This document shows, one piece after another, positions 46,231-58,300 of a stretch of 64,000 nt of DNA (position 1 is the first letter of the stretch; every line of letters starts with the position of its first letter). Both the position numbers and the translations under genes were made by a program. Location: assembly GCF_007565055.1 (NCBI RefSeq), contig NC_044555.1:40154235-40218234 (forward strand), written 5' to 3'. The notes beneath the pieces were generated by a model, which was not told where the DNA came from, made no database searches, and saw nothing but the letters and a program-made list of their open reading frames with translations. Source of the DNA: Rhinopithecus roxellana. Taxonomy: Eukaryota > Chordata > Mammalia > Primates > Cercopithecidae.

Positions 46231-46401
46231 TGAAAGAGATTCTATTATCTCACATTCTATGAACCAGTGGGCCTGAGAATACACTGTCTTAGTTTTTTCT
46301 TGCCAATTCTAGACCATTTTTCTTCCCTTCTAATTGACAAAAAGAAAAAATATCCTTTGGATTGCATGACATACTATACTATATATTGTATATATTGATA
46401 T

Positions 46402-47017
46402 GTTGCGGGAAGTCAAGGATCCCAAATGGAGGGACTGGTTGAAGCTGTGGCAGCAGAACATAAATTGTGATGATTTCATGGACATTTATTAGTTCCCCAA
46501 ATTAATACTTTTATAATTTCTTACGTCTGTCTTTACTGCAACCTCTGAACATAAATTGTGATGATTTCATGGAAATTTATCACTTCCCCAATCAATACTC
46601 TTGTGATTTCCTATGCCTGTCTTTACTTTAATCTCTTAATCCCATCATATTCGTAAGCTGAGGATGAATGTCACCTCAGGACCCTGTGATGATTGTGTTA
46701 ACTGCACAAATTGTTTGTAGAACATGTGTATTTGAACAATATGAAATCTGGGCACCTTAAGAACAGGATAACTTTGGGAGGCCGAGATGAGTGGATCACA
46801 AGGTCAGGAGATCGAGACCATCCTGGCTAACACGGTGAAACCCCGTCTCTACTAAAAAATACAAAAAAACTAGCCGGACGAGGTGGCGGGCGCCTGTAGT
46901 CCCAGCTACTCGGGAGGCTGAGGCAGGAGAATGGTGGGAACCCAGGAGGTGGAGCTTGCAGTGAGCTGAGATCCAGCCACTGCACTCCAGCCTGGGCTAC
47001 AGAGCGAGACTCCGTCT

Positions 47018-47067
<50 letters not shown>

Positions 47068-47767
47068 AGGATAACAGCGATTTTCAGGGAACAAGGGAGA
47101 TAACTTTAAAGTCTGACTATCTGTGGTCTGCACAGAACAGAGCCATATTCCTCTTATTACCAAAAATGGGTAAGATAAATATCTCTGAATTCTTTCCCCA
47201 GTAAGGAATATTAATAATTAACAGCCTTAGGAAAAGAATGCATTCCCAGAGGAGGTCTCTGAATGGCTGCTCTGGGAGTGGCTGCCTTTATGCAGATGTA
47301 GATAGGGATGAAACACACCCTAGTCTCCTGCAGTGCCCCCAGGCTTGCTAGGATTAGGAAATTCCAGCCTGGTGAATTCTAGTCAGACCAGTTCTCTGCT
47401 CTTGAACCCGGACAATGCATGCACAGCAGGACATGGAAGTTCGTTAGTGATTCTAGTTTCACCCTGACCTCCTGATCTCACCATGACCTCCTGCCTTGTG
47501 ATCTTTTGTTACCCTTAAAGCATGTGATCTCTGTGACCCACACCCTATTCATGCACTCCCTCCCCTTTGAAAATTACTAATAAAAACTTGCTGGTTTTAT
47601 GACTCAGGGAGTATCACAGAACCTGCCGACATGCGAGTTCTCCCCTGGATACCCAGCTTTAAAATTTCTCTCTTTTGTACTCTTTCCTTTTATTTCTCAG
47701 ACCAGTCAACACTTAGGGAAAATAGAAAAGAACATACGTGAATTATCAGGGGCAAATTTTCCCCAAT
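46402..47767 (+). mobile_element. Solo class II LTR, MER11-like, containing an AluY
   Basis: Starts TGTTGCGGGAAGTCAAGGAT and ends near GGGGCAAATTTTCCCCAATA. Removing the AluY leaves about 1.06 kb, the size of MER11-group LTRs (HML-8). A segment starting GAACATAAATTGTGATGATT is duplicated near 46456 and 46547. AATAAA occurs in CTAATAAAAACTTGCTGG (about 47577). TGATA before the start and after the end may be a target repeat. No internal genes. Confidence 0.83.
46773..47061 (+). mobile_element. 5'-truncated AluY inside the MER11-like LTR
   Basis: Starts at TTTGGGAGGCCGAGATGAG and has the AluY body with an A tail to 47061. A perfect 14-bp target duplication, AAGAACAGGATAAC, is at 46759-46772 and 47062-47075. 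It is younger than the LTR. Confidence 0.95.
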
Positions 47768-47784
47768 AGTGATAGTATTACATT

Positions 47785-48149
47785 TGTATTAGTCTGTTCT
47801 CACACTGCTGTAAAGATACTACCCAAAACTGGGTAATCTATAAAGAAAAGGGGTTTAATTGATTCACAGTTTTGAATGACTGGGGAGACCTCAGGAAACT
47901 TACAATCGTGGTGGAAGGGGAAGCAAGCACCTTCTTCATAAGTCGTCAGGAAAGAGAAGAGTGAGTGAAGGAGGAACTTGCCAAACACTAATAAAGCCAT
48001 CGGATCTTGTGAGTACTCACTGCCATGAGAACAGCATGGCAGAAATCACCTCCATGATCCAATCACCTCCCACCAGGGTCCTCCCTCAACACCTGGGGAT
48101 TACAATTCAAGATGAGATTTGGGTGAAGATGCATGAGCTAACCATATCA
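47785..48149 (-). mobile_element. Solo THE1 LTR (MaLR)
   Basis: About 365 bp starting TGTATTAGTCTGTTCTCACA and ending GCATGAGCTAACCATATCA, with ACTGGGTAATCTATAAAGAA inside. This is the reverse complement of a THE1-type LTR and has near-consensus length. Confidence 0.9.
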
Positions 48150-49465
48150 CTATCTCTTGTATTTTTATATATAGACTGGCTAATTATTTACATTTCTTCC
48201 TTCAGAACTTTACGTCTGACTTAATTTATCTCCAACACCACTCTTGTCAGTTGTCGGGAATGTTAAAATTAAAAAAAAAAAAATCCCTCAAACTGTTCTC
48301 TCAGTTTCTTGACTTCATTAATGTCAGTGATCTTGTCTTTTGCCCCACCTCTGACACTTCCACCTATGATCACAGACATTATTATTTTCATTAATTACAT
48401 TTATAAAATCTCAATTTCAATAATTATATTCACTAGTCACAACATCCTATATTTCTAGGTCATATCCTCTAGCATCCCTTTCCAACAATTATTTAATTCT
48501 ATTGGATTCAAACTTATTTACATTACCACCTTATCACTTTTCAATGTTTTCTGCATGTTATTATTTTCCCTTATTACCCACTTTAGAGTTCATGTTCTTT
48601 CATTGCAGTCTCTGTCTTGCATGTACGAGCCACTTACCTGTTTGTTTCTCTCTTGCTCACACTTTTTATCTCTCTATTGTAGTTACCTGGCAGACCCTCA
48701 ACTTTAGCTAATCTAACTCTCTACTTAGTCTGTACCTATAACAAAGTAACAGGTCTGGAAAAAGAAAACAAACAATGAAATAACAAGAAACTCAAGCTGA
48801 AAGGTCTCAAGTTAATTTATGACCAAAGAAATAAAGTGAATTTTCCTGCTGTTTAGCAATCATACTATCTGTCCTGAGTTAAATTCACTTGTTCTTCAAG
48901 ACAAACATGGAGTGTATAAAAACTAAACTAACATGTCCAAATAGGTATCATTGAGTATCTAGGTTATATGTGAATCTGTCAATTCTAGTTGGCAGAATAA
49001 CTATCACAGTTAATTTTAACTTTATAAATGTTCATATAGAGTGTTCATGTCACAGAGCAGATGTCAATCCCGTGGTTTAACACTTCCTGGAGATTTTCGT
49101 AGCATATTGCCATTGATGGTTGAAATCAGAGAGTTTTCATCTGCTTCCAGTTTCCTATAGCTTGTAAATTATAGATTGTACAAACACAAGTTCTTAATGC
49201 ACTTCCACAATAAAAAAAAAGCATGCATTGTGATACTGAGGATCTGCTTGATTATAACTGAGGAGTGTCCAATCAAAGCTTTGAACAGACTGACCAATCC
49301 TGCACTGTGTAGGATGCTCATTAATAATTTGTAATTAATGATGGAAGTGAGACAGTCTAATACTGTTGTAAACCAAAGGTGTTGAAGCCTTCTTGTAACT
49401 TTGCACCAAAGTTAAAGGATTCCATCATCAAATCCATATTTGCTACCCCTGACAGAAAGGTTCTC
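48150..49465. other. Likely single-copy DNA, nothing recognised
   Basis: About 1.3 kb without a recognised repeat or coding frame above 87 codons. A GTCAATCCCGTGGTTTAACA stretch and surroundings look unique. This is one of the better places to design single-locus comparisons. Confidence 0.4.
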
Positions 49466-51285
49466 TGTGGGGGAGGTGGCCAAGATGGCCAACTAGAAGA
49501 AGCTAGTGTGCATGGCTCTCATGGAGAGAAAAGGAAGGGCAGAGTAAATACAGCATTTTCAACTGAAACATCCAGGCATGTGCATAAGGACTAATCAAGA
49601 AAACAACTTGACCCATGAAAAATGGAGAAAATCAAAGAAGGATGATGACCCACCCAGGAGCGACATGGAGCCAAGTAACCTCCCCGACCCAAGGAAGTGG
49701 TAAGTGAAAGTGTGACCACAGGAACCCATGCTTCTTCCACAGATCGTTGCAACCTTTGGGTCAGGAGATTCCCCTCATGAACCAACTCCACCAGGACCTT
49801 CAGTGTGACACACAGAGCTATGTGGAGTCTCAGCTGAGCAGCTGGTCAGGCACGTGCTGAGACCCTGGAGCCTTAGATACTCTGGCTTTCTGGGCTTCCC
49901 AGAAAAATTACCTGCAATTCCAGCAAAGTGAAAGGTTAGACCCCTGTATATATCCCTAAGAAAGAGGCTGAATCCAGGGAGCTAAGCAGTGACTGTCCGC
50001 AGGTCCCACTAACAAGACACCTCACAGAATAAAACTCTGGCTTGGAATTTCAGCCAGCCACTGATAGTAATATTGCAACTGGGATGGAGCTCCTGCAGGT
50101 AGGGGTGGGCCACCCTCTTTGCTGTTTGGGAGACTTAGCCGTTCCACCCTGTGGGCTTTGGAGAGTCCAAGCTAACCAGGAACAGGAGGGATCCTACAGC
50201 ACATCACAACTGCTCTACAAAAATACAGCCAGACTGACTTTTTAAGAAGGTCCTCTATCACATTCCTTTTCAGTGTACAGGACTCCCAACTGGGGTCTTT
50301 AGCCACCCCTACTGGTATTCTCCAGTTGACAGAGATTTGAAGCCTCTCTGGAATGGAGCTCCCAGAGGGAGGGGTGAGCTGCCTTTTGTGTTGTTTGGGT
50401 GACTTAGCTATTCTGGCCTTCCAACTTTGGAGAGTCCAAGGTGACCAGGGACTGAAGCGGACCCCCTGCACAGCACAACTGCCTTATGAAAACGTGGCCA
50501 GGCTGTTTTTTTAAGCAGTTCCCTAATTCTGTTTCTCATCACCAGTGGGGCCTCACAACCGGGATCTCCAGCTATCCCTACCAGTGTTCTCTGGCTGACA
50601 GAGATTTCAAACTCTCCGAGGATGGAGCTCCCAGAGGAGGGGTGAGCCGCCATCTTCGTTGTTTGCATGACTTAGCTATTCCAACCTTTGGGCTTTGGAG
50701 TGTCTAAGGTGACTGGAGGCTGAAGTGGACACCCAGCACAGCTGCTCTACCAAAGCATGACCAGGCTGCCTTTTCAAGCTGGTCTGCCAATCCTGTTCCT
50801 CCTCACTGGGTGGGAACTCCCAACCAGGGTCTCTAGCTACCTTCTACAGGTGTGTTCAGGCCAAAAACAGGTCCAGTGGGGAAGGCTGCCATCTTTGCTG
50901 TTACACAGCCTTCACTGGTGACAGCTTCAGGTATTGGAAAATCTAAGGTGACTAGGGACTGGAGTGAGACCCCAGCATACTGCAGCAGCCCAATGGAAAA
51001 GTGACCAGACTTAAGTGGGTGCTTGGTCCCACATCTCCTCACTGGTGAGGTCCTCCATGCCTGGGCCTCCAGCCACCCCCACCAGAGTTACTGAGCCAGT
51101 AGCAACTGAGAAACTTCCTGGACAGAGCCTCCAGGGGCAACTGAAAACCTCTCTGTCATGGCCTCTGGAGTGAAACTGACCTTTCTACCCTCAGACTAAC
51201 TAAGGAGCGAAGATCCTAGGTCCTTTATTCACACCTCCAATGCACTACGGTTAACCCAAGGAGAGGAAGCCAGTCCATGTCTCAC
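49466..51285 (+). mobile_element. L1 5' UTR without its body (L1PB/older L1P-like)
   Basis: Begins GGGGGAGGTGGCCAAGATGG, the L1 5' terminus with the AAGATGGCC core, and continues ACTAGAAGAAGCTAGTGTGC. It extends 1.8 kb, longer than the L1PA 5' UTR, and contains tandem units (50050-50950). ORF1 does not follow; a microsatellite and then an opposed L1 begin. The body has presumably been deleted. Confidence 0.8.
50050..50950 (+). repeat. Tandem units of about 269 bp in the L1 5' UTR
   Basis: The landmark ATGGAGCTCC(C/T) followed by GGGGTG recurs at about 50083, 50352 and 50621, spacings of 269-270 bp. Each is followed by GACTTAGC(C/T)(A/G)TTC, GAGTCCAAG-like and AC(A/G)ACTGC landmarks. A fourth, decayed unit (GGGGAAGGCTGCCATCTTTG) begins near 50878. 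Units differ by substitutions and small gaps. Confidence 0.85.
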
Positions 51286-51298
51286 AGGTCCCACACTT

Positions 51299-51385
51299 TG
51301 TGTGTGTGTGTGTGTATATATATACACACACAAATATATAACACACACACACACACACACACAAACACAAACATACACACAAAAC
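51299..51385. repeat. (TG)n/(CA)n microsatellite
   Basis: A TG run, a TATA core and a longer AC run with interruptions. It gives an opposed-strand hairpin-like pattern. Confidence 0.92.
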
Positions 51386-51689
51386 ACACAACATGGAAAG
51401 ATTAAATAAAGCTAAATTAACTATTACATCACTTGTTATCATTTTTTAATGATAAATTTGAATTGCATTCTCTTAATTTCTAAATATACATTAATATCAA
51501 CCATATATAGTTAATAATATATATAATATATAATAATATAATTTTAAAGTTAATATATAATTTTAAAATACATTACTAAAATACATATTTTGTATTAAAA
51601 ATACATATTATTGTATTGTAATAATAGAAATATACATTGTTATTAACTATATGTGTGTGTGTATATATATATGTGCTGGATTACTCTGT
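51386..51689. repeat. AT-rich low-complexity DNA
   Basis: TAATATAT and AATACATA runs, ending in a TG/TA tract near 51650-51675. No gene. Confidence 0.7.
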
Positions 51690-52566
51690 GTCTATTATTT
51701 CCATATTTTTTCCATGTGTATTCACTGCTTAACTCCCACTTAAAGGTGAGATTATGCAGTGTTTGTTTTCCTGTTATTGAGTTATTTCATTTAGGTTAAT
51801 GGCCTCCTGCTCCATCTACGTTGCTACAAAGACATTATTATTTTTTATAGCTGCACGGGATTTCATGCTGTATATATACCACATTTTCTTTACACAATCA
51901 ACCATAGATTGACACTTAGGTTGATTCCATGACTTTGTTATTGTGAATAGGACTGCCATAAACATATGAGTGCAGATGTCTTTTTGGTAGAATGATTTCT
52001 CTTCCTTTGGAGAGAGAAGCAGCAGTGGGATTGCTGGGTCAAATGGCAGTTCTGTTTTTAGTTCTTTGAGAAATCTGGATACTGATTACCTTAGGGGTTG
52101 AACTAATTTATAGTCCAAGTAATGGTAAATAAGTGTCCCTTTTTCTCTACATTCTCATCAACATCTTTTATTTTTTGAGTATTTAATAATAACCACTCTG
52201 ACTCTTATGAGATGGATTTCATTGTGGTTTTAATTTGCTCATATATGATGATTTGTAATATTGAGCCTTTTTTCATATATTTGTTGACTCGCTATGTGCC
52301 TTCTTTGAGAAGTGTCTGTTCATGTCCTTGCTCACTATTTGATGAAGTAATTGGTTTCTTAGTGATGATTTGTTTAAATTCTTTATAGATTATAAATATT
52401 AGTCATTGATCAGATGCAGAGTTTGCAAATATTTTTTTCCATGCTGTAGGTTATCTATTTAGTCTGTTGTTAGTGTCTTTTGCTGTGCAGAAGCTCTTGT
52501 ATTTAATTTTAATTTGTATATATCTGCTTTTGCTGCACTGGTCTCTGATGCATTAGTCATAAATTC

Positions 52567-53620
52567 TTAACCTAGGCCAATGTCCAGAAGATGTTTTCCT
52601 AGGTTTTCTTCCAGAACTTTTTGAGAATCCAGTCTAAAATATAAACTTTTACTCCATCTTGAGCTAATTTTTCTATTCGCTGGGAGATAATCGTTCAGTT
52701 TCATTATTCTACGTTTAGCTAGCCTGTTCTTCCTGAGGCATTTATTGAATAGAATGTCCTTTCCCCAATGTTTACTTTTGTTTACTTTGTCAAGAATCAA
52801 TTAGTTGTAGGTATGTGGCTTTATTTCTGGTTTCTTTTTCTATTCTATTGATTTATGTGTCTATTTTTGTGCCTGTGCAGTGCTGTTTGGGTTACTATCT
52901 CCTTGTAGCAAAGTTTGCAGTCAGGTAATGTGATGTTTCCAGCTTTGTTCTTATTGCTTAGGATTGCTTTGGCTATTTTGGGCCTTTTTTTCTTTCCATA
53001 TGAATTTTAGAATTGTTTTTGTCTAACTCTGTGAAAAACGATGTTGGTATTTTCATAAGAATTGTATTGCATCTGTAGAATGCTTTGGAGTGTATATTCA
53101 TTTTAATGATACTGATTCTATTCATGGGCATAGCATGTTCTTTCATCTGTGTCATCTACAATTTATTTCATTGGCATATTATAGTTTTCCTTGTATAGAT
53201 CTTTCATCTTCCTGGTTAAATGTATTCCTATATTTTTTTTGTGACTATTTTAAATAAGATTGACTTATTGATTTGGCTCTTAAATTGAACATTGTTGGTG
53301 TATAGAAATGCAACTAGTATTTGTGCATTAATATTGTATCCTAAAACTTTGTTAAAGTTGTTTATCAGATGTGAAAGTCTTCTGGAGCAATCTTCGAATT
53401 TTCCAGATATAAGATCATCTGATCAGCAAGCAGAGATAATTTGATTTTCTCTTTTCCAACTTGGATGTCGTTTGTTTTCCTGCCTAGTTTCTCTGGGAAG
53501 CGCTTTCAGTACTATGTTGAATAAAAGGGATGAGAGTGGACATCCCTGTCTTATACTAGTTCTTAGGATGAATGCTTTCAATTTTTCCTCAATAAGTATG
53601 ATGTTGGCTGAGGTTGTCAT
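52567..53620 (-). pseudogene. L1 ORF2p fragments (palm loop to post-palm)
   Basis: Three separated frames. 53423-53620 encodes RQGCPLSSLLFNIVLKALPR of the palm, 52973-53155 encodes KAFYRCNTILMKIPTSFFTEL, and 52567-52800 encodes NKSKHWGKDILFNKCLRKNRL. Their order is correct for ORF2 on this strand, but the frame changes between them. Confidence 0.82.
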
Positions 53621-54148
53621 TCATGGCTGTTACTAATTTGAAATATATTCGTTTGATGCCTACGTTGTTGAGGGTTTTTATCATAAAGGGATATTGAATT
53701 TTATCTGCAACTATTGAGATGATAATGTGCTTTTTGTTATTTCTGAATATGTTGTAAATAACACATTTTCATATGTTGAACCATCATTGCATTTCTGGGA
53801 TAAACCCCAGTTGATCATGATAAATTATGTTTTTCATGTGCTGGTAGATACTGTTTACTAGTATTTGGTTGTGAATTTTGTGTCTATGTTTATCAAGAAT
53901 ATTGACCTAAAATTTACTTTTGTGCTGAGTTCTTGCTAGATTTTGGTGTCAGAATTATACTGATTTCATAGAATGAGTTAGGGAGGAATCTCTACTCCTT
54001 TATTTTTTGTAATAGTTTTAGTAACATTCATACCAGATTTTGTTGTACTTCTGGTGGAATTTAGCTCTAAATCCATATGGTCTTGGGCTTTGTTTGGTAG
54101 ATGTTTTATCACTGATTCAATTTCATAACTCATTATTGGCATAGAAGA

Positions 54149-54255
54149 TTCCTGGAAACATGCAAACTTCCAAGATTGAACCAGGAAGAAATAGAAATCT
54201 ATGTCTAATCTACTTCTTCCTGGTTCAATCTTGGAAGGTCGCATGTTTCCAGGAA
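54149..54255. repeat. 40-bp inverted repeat inside L1 ORF2
   Basis: The left arm (54149-54188, beginning TTCCTGGAAACATGC) is the reverse complement of the right arm (54216-54255, ending GCATGTTTCCAGGAA) with two mismatches. The spacer is 27 bases, and pairing may extend about six more bases inward. The right arm is the normal L1 sequence; the left arm is an inverted extra copy. Confidence 0.92.
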
Positions 54256-54949
54256 TTTTTCCATTTTCTCTAGGCTCTCTACTTTGTGCATGTAGAGATG
54301 TTCACAGTAATCTTTGATGGTCTTTTGTATTGCTGTGGTATCAGTTGTTACATCACCTTTATTATTTCTAATTGTGCTCATTTGAATTGCTTTTCTTAAT
54401 CTAGCTAGCTGTCTATCAATTTTGTTTATACTTTCAAAAACACAAACTTGTCATTTTGTTGATCCTTTGTATTATTTGTCCTCAATTTCATTTAGCTCTA
54501 CTGTGATTTTTGTTATTTTTTTCTTCTATTGTCCTTGGGTTTGAATTGTTTTTGTTGTTCTAGTGCTTTGGGGTGTGATATTAGGTTGTTAACTTGAACT
54601 ATTTTATCTTTTTGAAATACAAGTTTAGTTTTTTAAACTTTTCTTTTAATACTACTTTTGCTGCATCTGAGAAGTTTTGGCATGCAGTGTCTATATTTTC
54701 ATTTGTTTAAAATTTTAATTTTTGCCGGAATTTTATTGTTTACCCAAAGTCATTCAAAAACAAGCTGCGTATTTTCCTTGTTCTTGTATGGTTTTGAGGA
54801 TTCCTCTTGGTATAGATTCCTAGATTTATTCCACTGTGGTCTGAGAATGTAGTTGATCTGATATAGTGATAGATCTTTCTAAAGTATATTGAAACTTGCT
54901 TTATGGACAAGTATATGATTAGTTTTGGGGAATTAATCTGTGAATTTTC

Positions 54950-54994
54950 ATCTGTGCGTGAAATCTGTGAATTGACTATATTTCATGCACAGAT
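54950..54994. repeat. 15-bp inverted repeat in L1
   Basis: ATCTGTGCGTGAAAT (54950-54964) pairs with ATTTCATGCACAGAT (54980-54994), 14 of 15. AATCTGTGAATT is also directly repeated at 54935 and 54962. Confidence 0.8.
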
Positions 54995-56599
54995 TAGAAA
55001 AATGTATATTGTGCCATTGTTGGATGAAATATTCTGATTTATCTATTAGTTCCACTTGGTCAAGAGTACAGTTTAAGACCAGAGTTTGTTACTTTTCTGC
55101 ATCAAATATTTTTCTACTGCTGCCAATGAAGTATTGAAGTCCCCTCTATTATTTTATGAATGTCTATCTCTTTTCTTAGTTATATTAGTATTTGTTTTAT
55201 AAATCTGGCTTCTTTGGTGTTGGGTGCATATATATTTAGAATAGATAAACCTTCTTGTTGAATTGAACCCTGTATCATTACAGAGTGCTTTTTTTGTCTG
55301 TCTTTACTGTTGTTTGTTTAGAGTCTGGCTTATGTGGTGTGATACAAGAATAGCAACCTTGCTCTGTTTTGTTTTCCATGTATGCAAAATATATTTCTTC
55401 ACTCATTTACTGTGAGTCTGTGGATGTCATGACACTTTAAGTAGGTCTCTTAAAGGCAACATATGGTTGGGTCTTGTGTGTGTGTGTTTTTTTTTAATCC
55501 AATTTGTCATTCTATATCTTGTAGTGGAACATTTAATCTATTTACATTAAAAGATAATATTGATATGTGAGATTTTGTTACTGTTATACTGTTGTTAGCT
55601 AGTTGTTAGCTAGTTGCTATAGTCTCAATTATGTAATTACTTTGTAGGATCTGTGAAGTTTATACTTACATGTGCTTTTCGATAGAAGTATGATCTTTTT
55701 ATTTCCATGCTGAGAACACATTTGAGCATTTCTTTCTATGTGCAGTCTAGTGGTGGCATGGTGACAAAGTATTTCAGTGTTTCCTTGTATGGGAAATACT
55801 TTTTTTCTGCTTTATTTATGAAGCTTTGTTTGGCAGGGTATGAAAATTTGGGCTGGCATTTCTCTTTCTTTAAGAAGGCTCAGAATAGAACAACATTCTC
55901 TTCTGGTTTCTGTGGAGAAATCTGTTGTCAGTCTGATGGGATTATCTTTGCATGAGATTTGTCCCCTTCTCTATCTGCTTTATGATTTTTTTCAGTAAGT
56001 TTGACGTTGGATAGTCTGGATGACTAAATGTCTTGGTGATATTCATCTTGTGTAGTATCTTTCAGTTATTCTCTGAATTTTTTGTATCTGGATGTTTATC
56101 TCTCTAGTAATATTAGGGTAATGTTACTGAATTATTTTCCCAAATATGTTTTCCAAATTGCTTACTTTTTGTTCTTCTCTCTCAAGAATGCACATAAATC
56201 ATAGGTTTGGTCACATTACAACATTTCATATTTCTCAAAGGCTTTGTTCATTTTTTTAAATTATTTTAAAAATATTTTCTGATTGGATTAATTTGCAAGA
56301 CCAGTTTTCAAATTCTGGAATTCTTCTGTTTGATCTAGTCAACTTTTAAAGGTTTCAATTCTATTTGAATTTTTTTTAATTTTTTAATTCCAAAAGTTCT
56401 ATATTTTTAACATAGCTGTCTCATCTTCCTTATCCTGAATCATTTCTCTGTTTTTTTGTTGTTTGTTTGCTTGTTTCTTTTTAACATTCTATTTAATCTC
56501 CTTGAGCTTCAATATGATCCATATTTTGGATTCCTTATCTCTTCATTTCAGAATTTTCATTTTGTTTAGGATCTATTGTGAGATAGATAGTCCAATCTG

Positions 56600-58300
56600 C
56601 TGGAGATGTTGAAACAATCTGTCTTTTTGTACTGCCAGAGTTCTTGCAATGATTTTTTTTTCCTCCTCTGAAGCAGTGTCACTTCTCAGTTTTGTGTTTG
56701 CTATCATTTGGATGGTACCTTTTTATTATTTATTCTTTTTTCCCTTGAGGTTATTACTGTGGTGTATCTTGTGTAAAATAATTTGGTTTTATTTCTGGAT
56801 GCTTTCAAGGTGCACAGGCTTTGTATGGATTCCTTGGTTGTGGATAGCACTTTTACAGTATTTTACTCAAATGCATCTTGTTGTAGCAATGTATTGAACA
56901 TATGATCTATCTCCTGTGGGTCTGAGAATGCAGAAATCTCAGGAAGCTTGTATCATACACTGACACTATATCCTTTCAGTAGTAAGTTTTGTATTTGGCA
57001 GTGAAGCTTACTCTCCAGTACAGTAAATGGAGCTTTAGAGTAAGAGCCAGCTCGCTCTCTGGTAGCTTGATAATAAGCATAAGCATCTACCTTCCTGGGG
57101 AGCACTGAGGGGGAGATCATGTTGGAGTCCACTAAAGTCTCCAGGATAGGAATAAGGGGGAAAAGGCTACACCAGCTTCTCATCCTGAGCAGGCAGAAGC
57201 ACAATCTGTTTCCCATAATTGGGCTAATGACCTTCGATTCATATGGATACTGTTCTTTGGCTCCTAGTTGAAGTGTGACTAGAGTCTGTAGAAGTTCCCC
57301 TCTAGCAGCTACCATCAAAACAAACTCGAGGCAGAGATACATCCCTCAGTCCAGCATGGAAAACTCTGTGACTCGTCTGCCTGCTGTTGCCAGGATTTTG
57401 TTGCTCTGTGTAGAAAGGGGAAGATGGACCTCATCTTTTATTCATGTCCACTCAGTATGGTCTTACTTGCAATGGGAGTGCAACCACTGTATAAAGCAAT
57501 GGGAAGGTTGTCTCCAAGTAGACTCACACCAAACCCCAGTGTGAGAGCCTCTACTGTGTCTGTGACAGTGGATGAGGCAGCACAAAATTATCCGCTCTCC
57601 ACGTCTGTTCCCAGTCACTGGTGCTGCCACCCTCAGTGATTGGTGTTTTGTTTACATTTCCTTTGTCCCAAGATGGCGTTGATGGTTTATGCTCTCCCCG
57701 CTCCATAGGGGTGGCCCCTGCTGAAGGCTAGATCTTCAGGGATTATGCAGCTCCTCAGAGACTCGGCAGTCTCCTCTCATTGCCAAAGTCAGAGCAAGTT
57801 TTGGGGTATGTTTGCAGGATATCTGGTGATGCAGTGGTATAAGCGCTGAGGTTCCCTAGACAAAACAGTGGCTCACATTGGGTACACAAGCAGTACGTCT
57901 CCGACCATTTCAGTTCAGCCCTGAGAAGACTGTGGGTGCATTTGTGTGAACTGACCGCACAGGGCTCTATCCCTGGCAATTTCTCAAAGAACCACCAAAA
58001 GCATTGCCCAGGGTAACTAAGACAGAAGGCCTGACAGTGGTCAGTAGATCGTTGCAGGCATGAGGAAAGTACAGAAGCACCCTGACCTGTCCTTTTCATG
58101 GGGCTCTGAGTTCTTTGGGGGATTAATTTTGCAATATACTTTCTGTTTTCCTTTTAGGAACACCAGTTGTTTCCCCTGGGCCCTCAAAGAGATCCAGGCC
58201 TTCTTTCCTCATCTTTCCATTCAATCATGGTCGTCAATTTGTAACTTTGATCTTTCTGAGGAGACCTGGAATCTGACATCCCTAATCAGACATCTTGAAA
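56600..58300 (-). promoter_or_regulatory. Degenerate L1 5' UTR
   Basis: About 1.7 kb, GC-richer than the ORF2 part, with landmarks such as GGAGCTTTAGAGTAAGAGCC and TTGGCTCCTAGTTGAAGTGT. It is the promoter-bearing end of the preceding L1. The AAGATGGCC core is degraded to AAGATGTCT. Confidence 0.55.

Larger units (their letters stand above)
51690..58300 (-). mobile_element. Nearly full-length degenerate L1 (L1PB/L1MA-like)
   Basis: In reverse order it shows the ORF2 3' end (about 51720), palm, endonuclease (to about 55560), ORF1 (about 55690-56600) and a 5' UTR ending near 58300, where reversed sequence begins CAAGATGTCTGATTAGGGAT. Total about 6.6 kb, full L1 length. Short in-frame fragments (52567-52800, 52973-53155, 53423-53620) carry ORF2 landmarks such as GKDILFNK and RQGCPLSSLLFN. 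Stops, frameshifts and a local inverted duplication (54149-54255) inactivate it. Confidence 0.85.

Noticed and set aside
50042..50707. Several 67-99 codon frames with similar repeated sequence
   Set aside because: The similarity comes from the 269-bp tandem units of an L1 5' UTR, not from a repeat protein.
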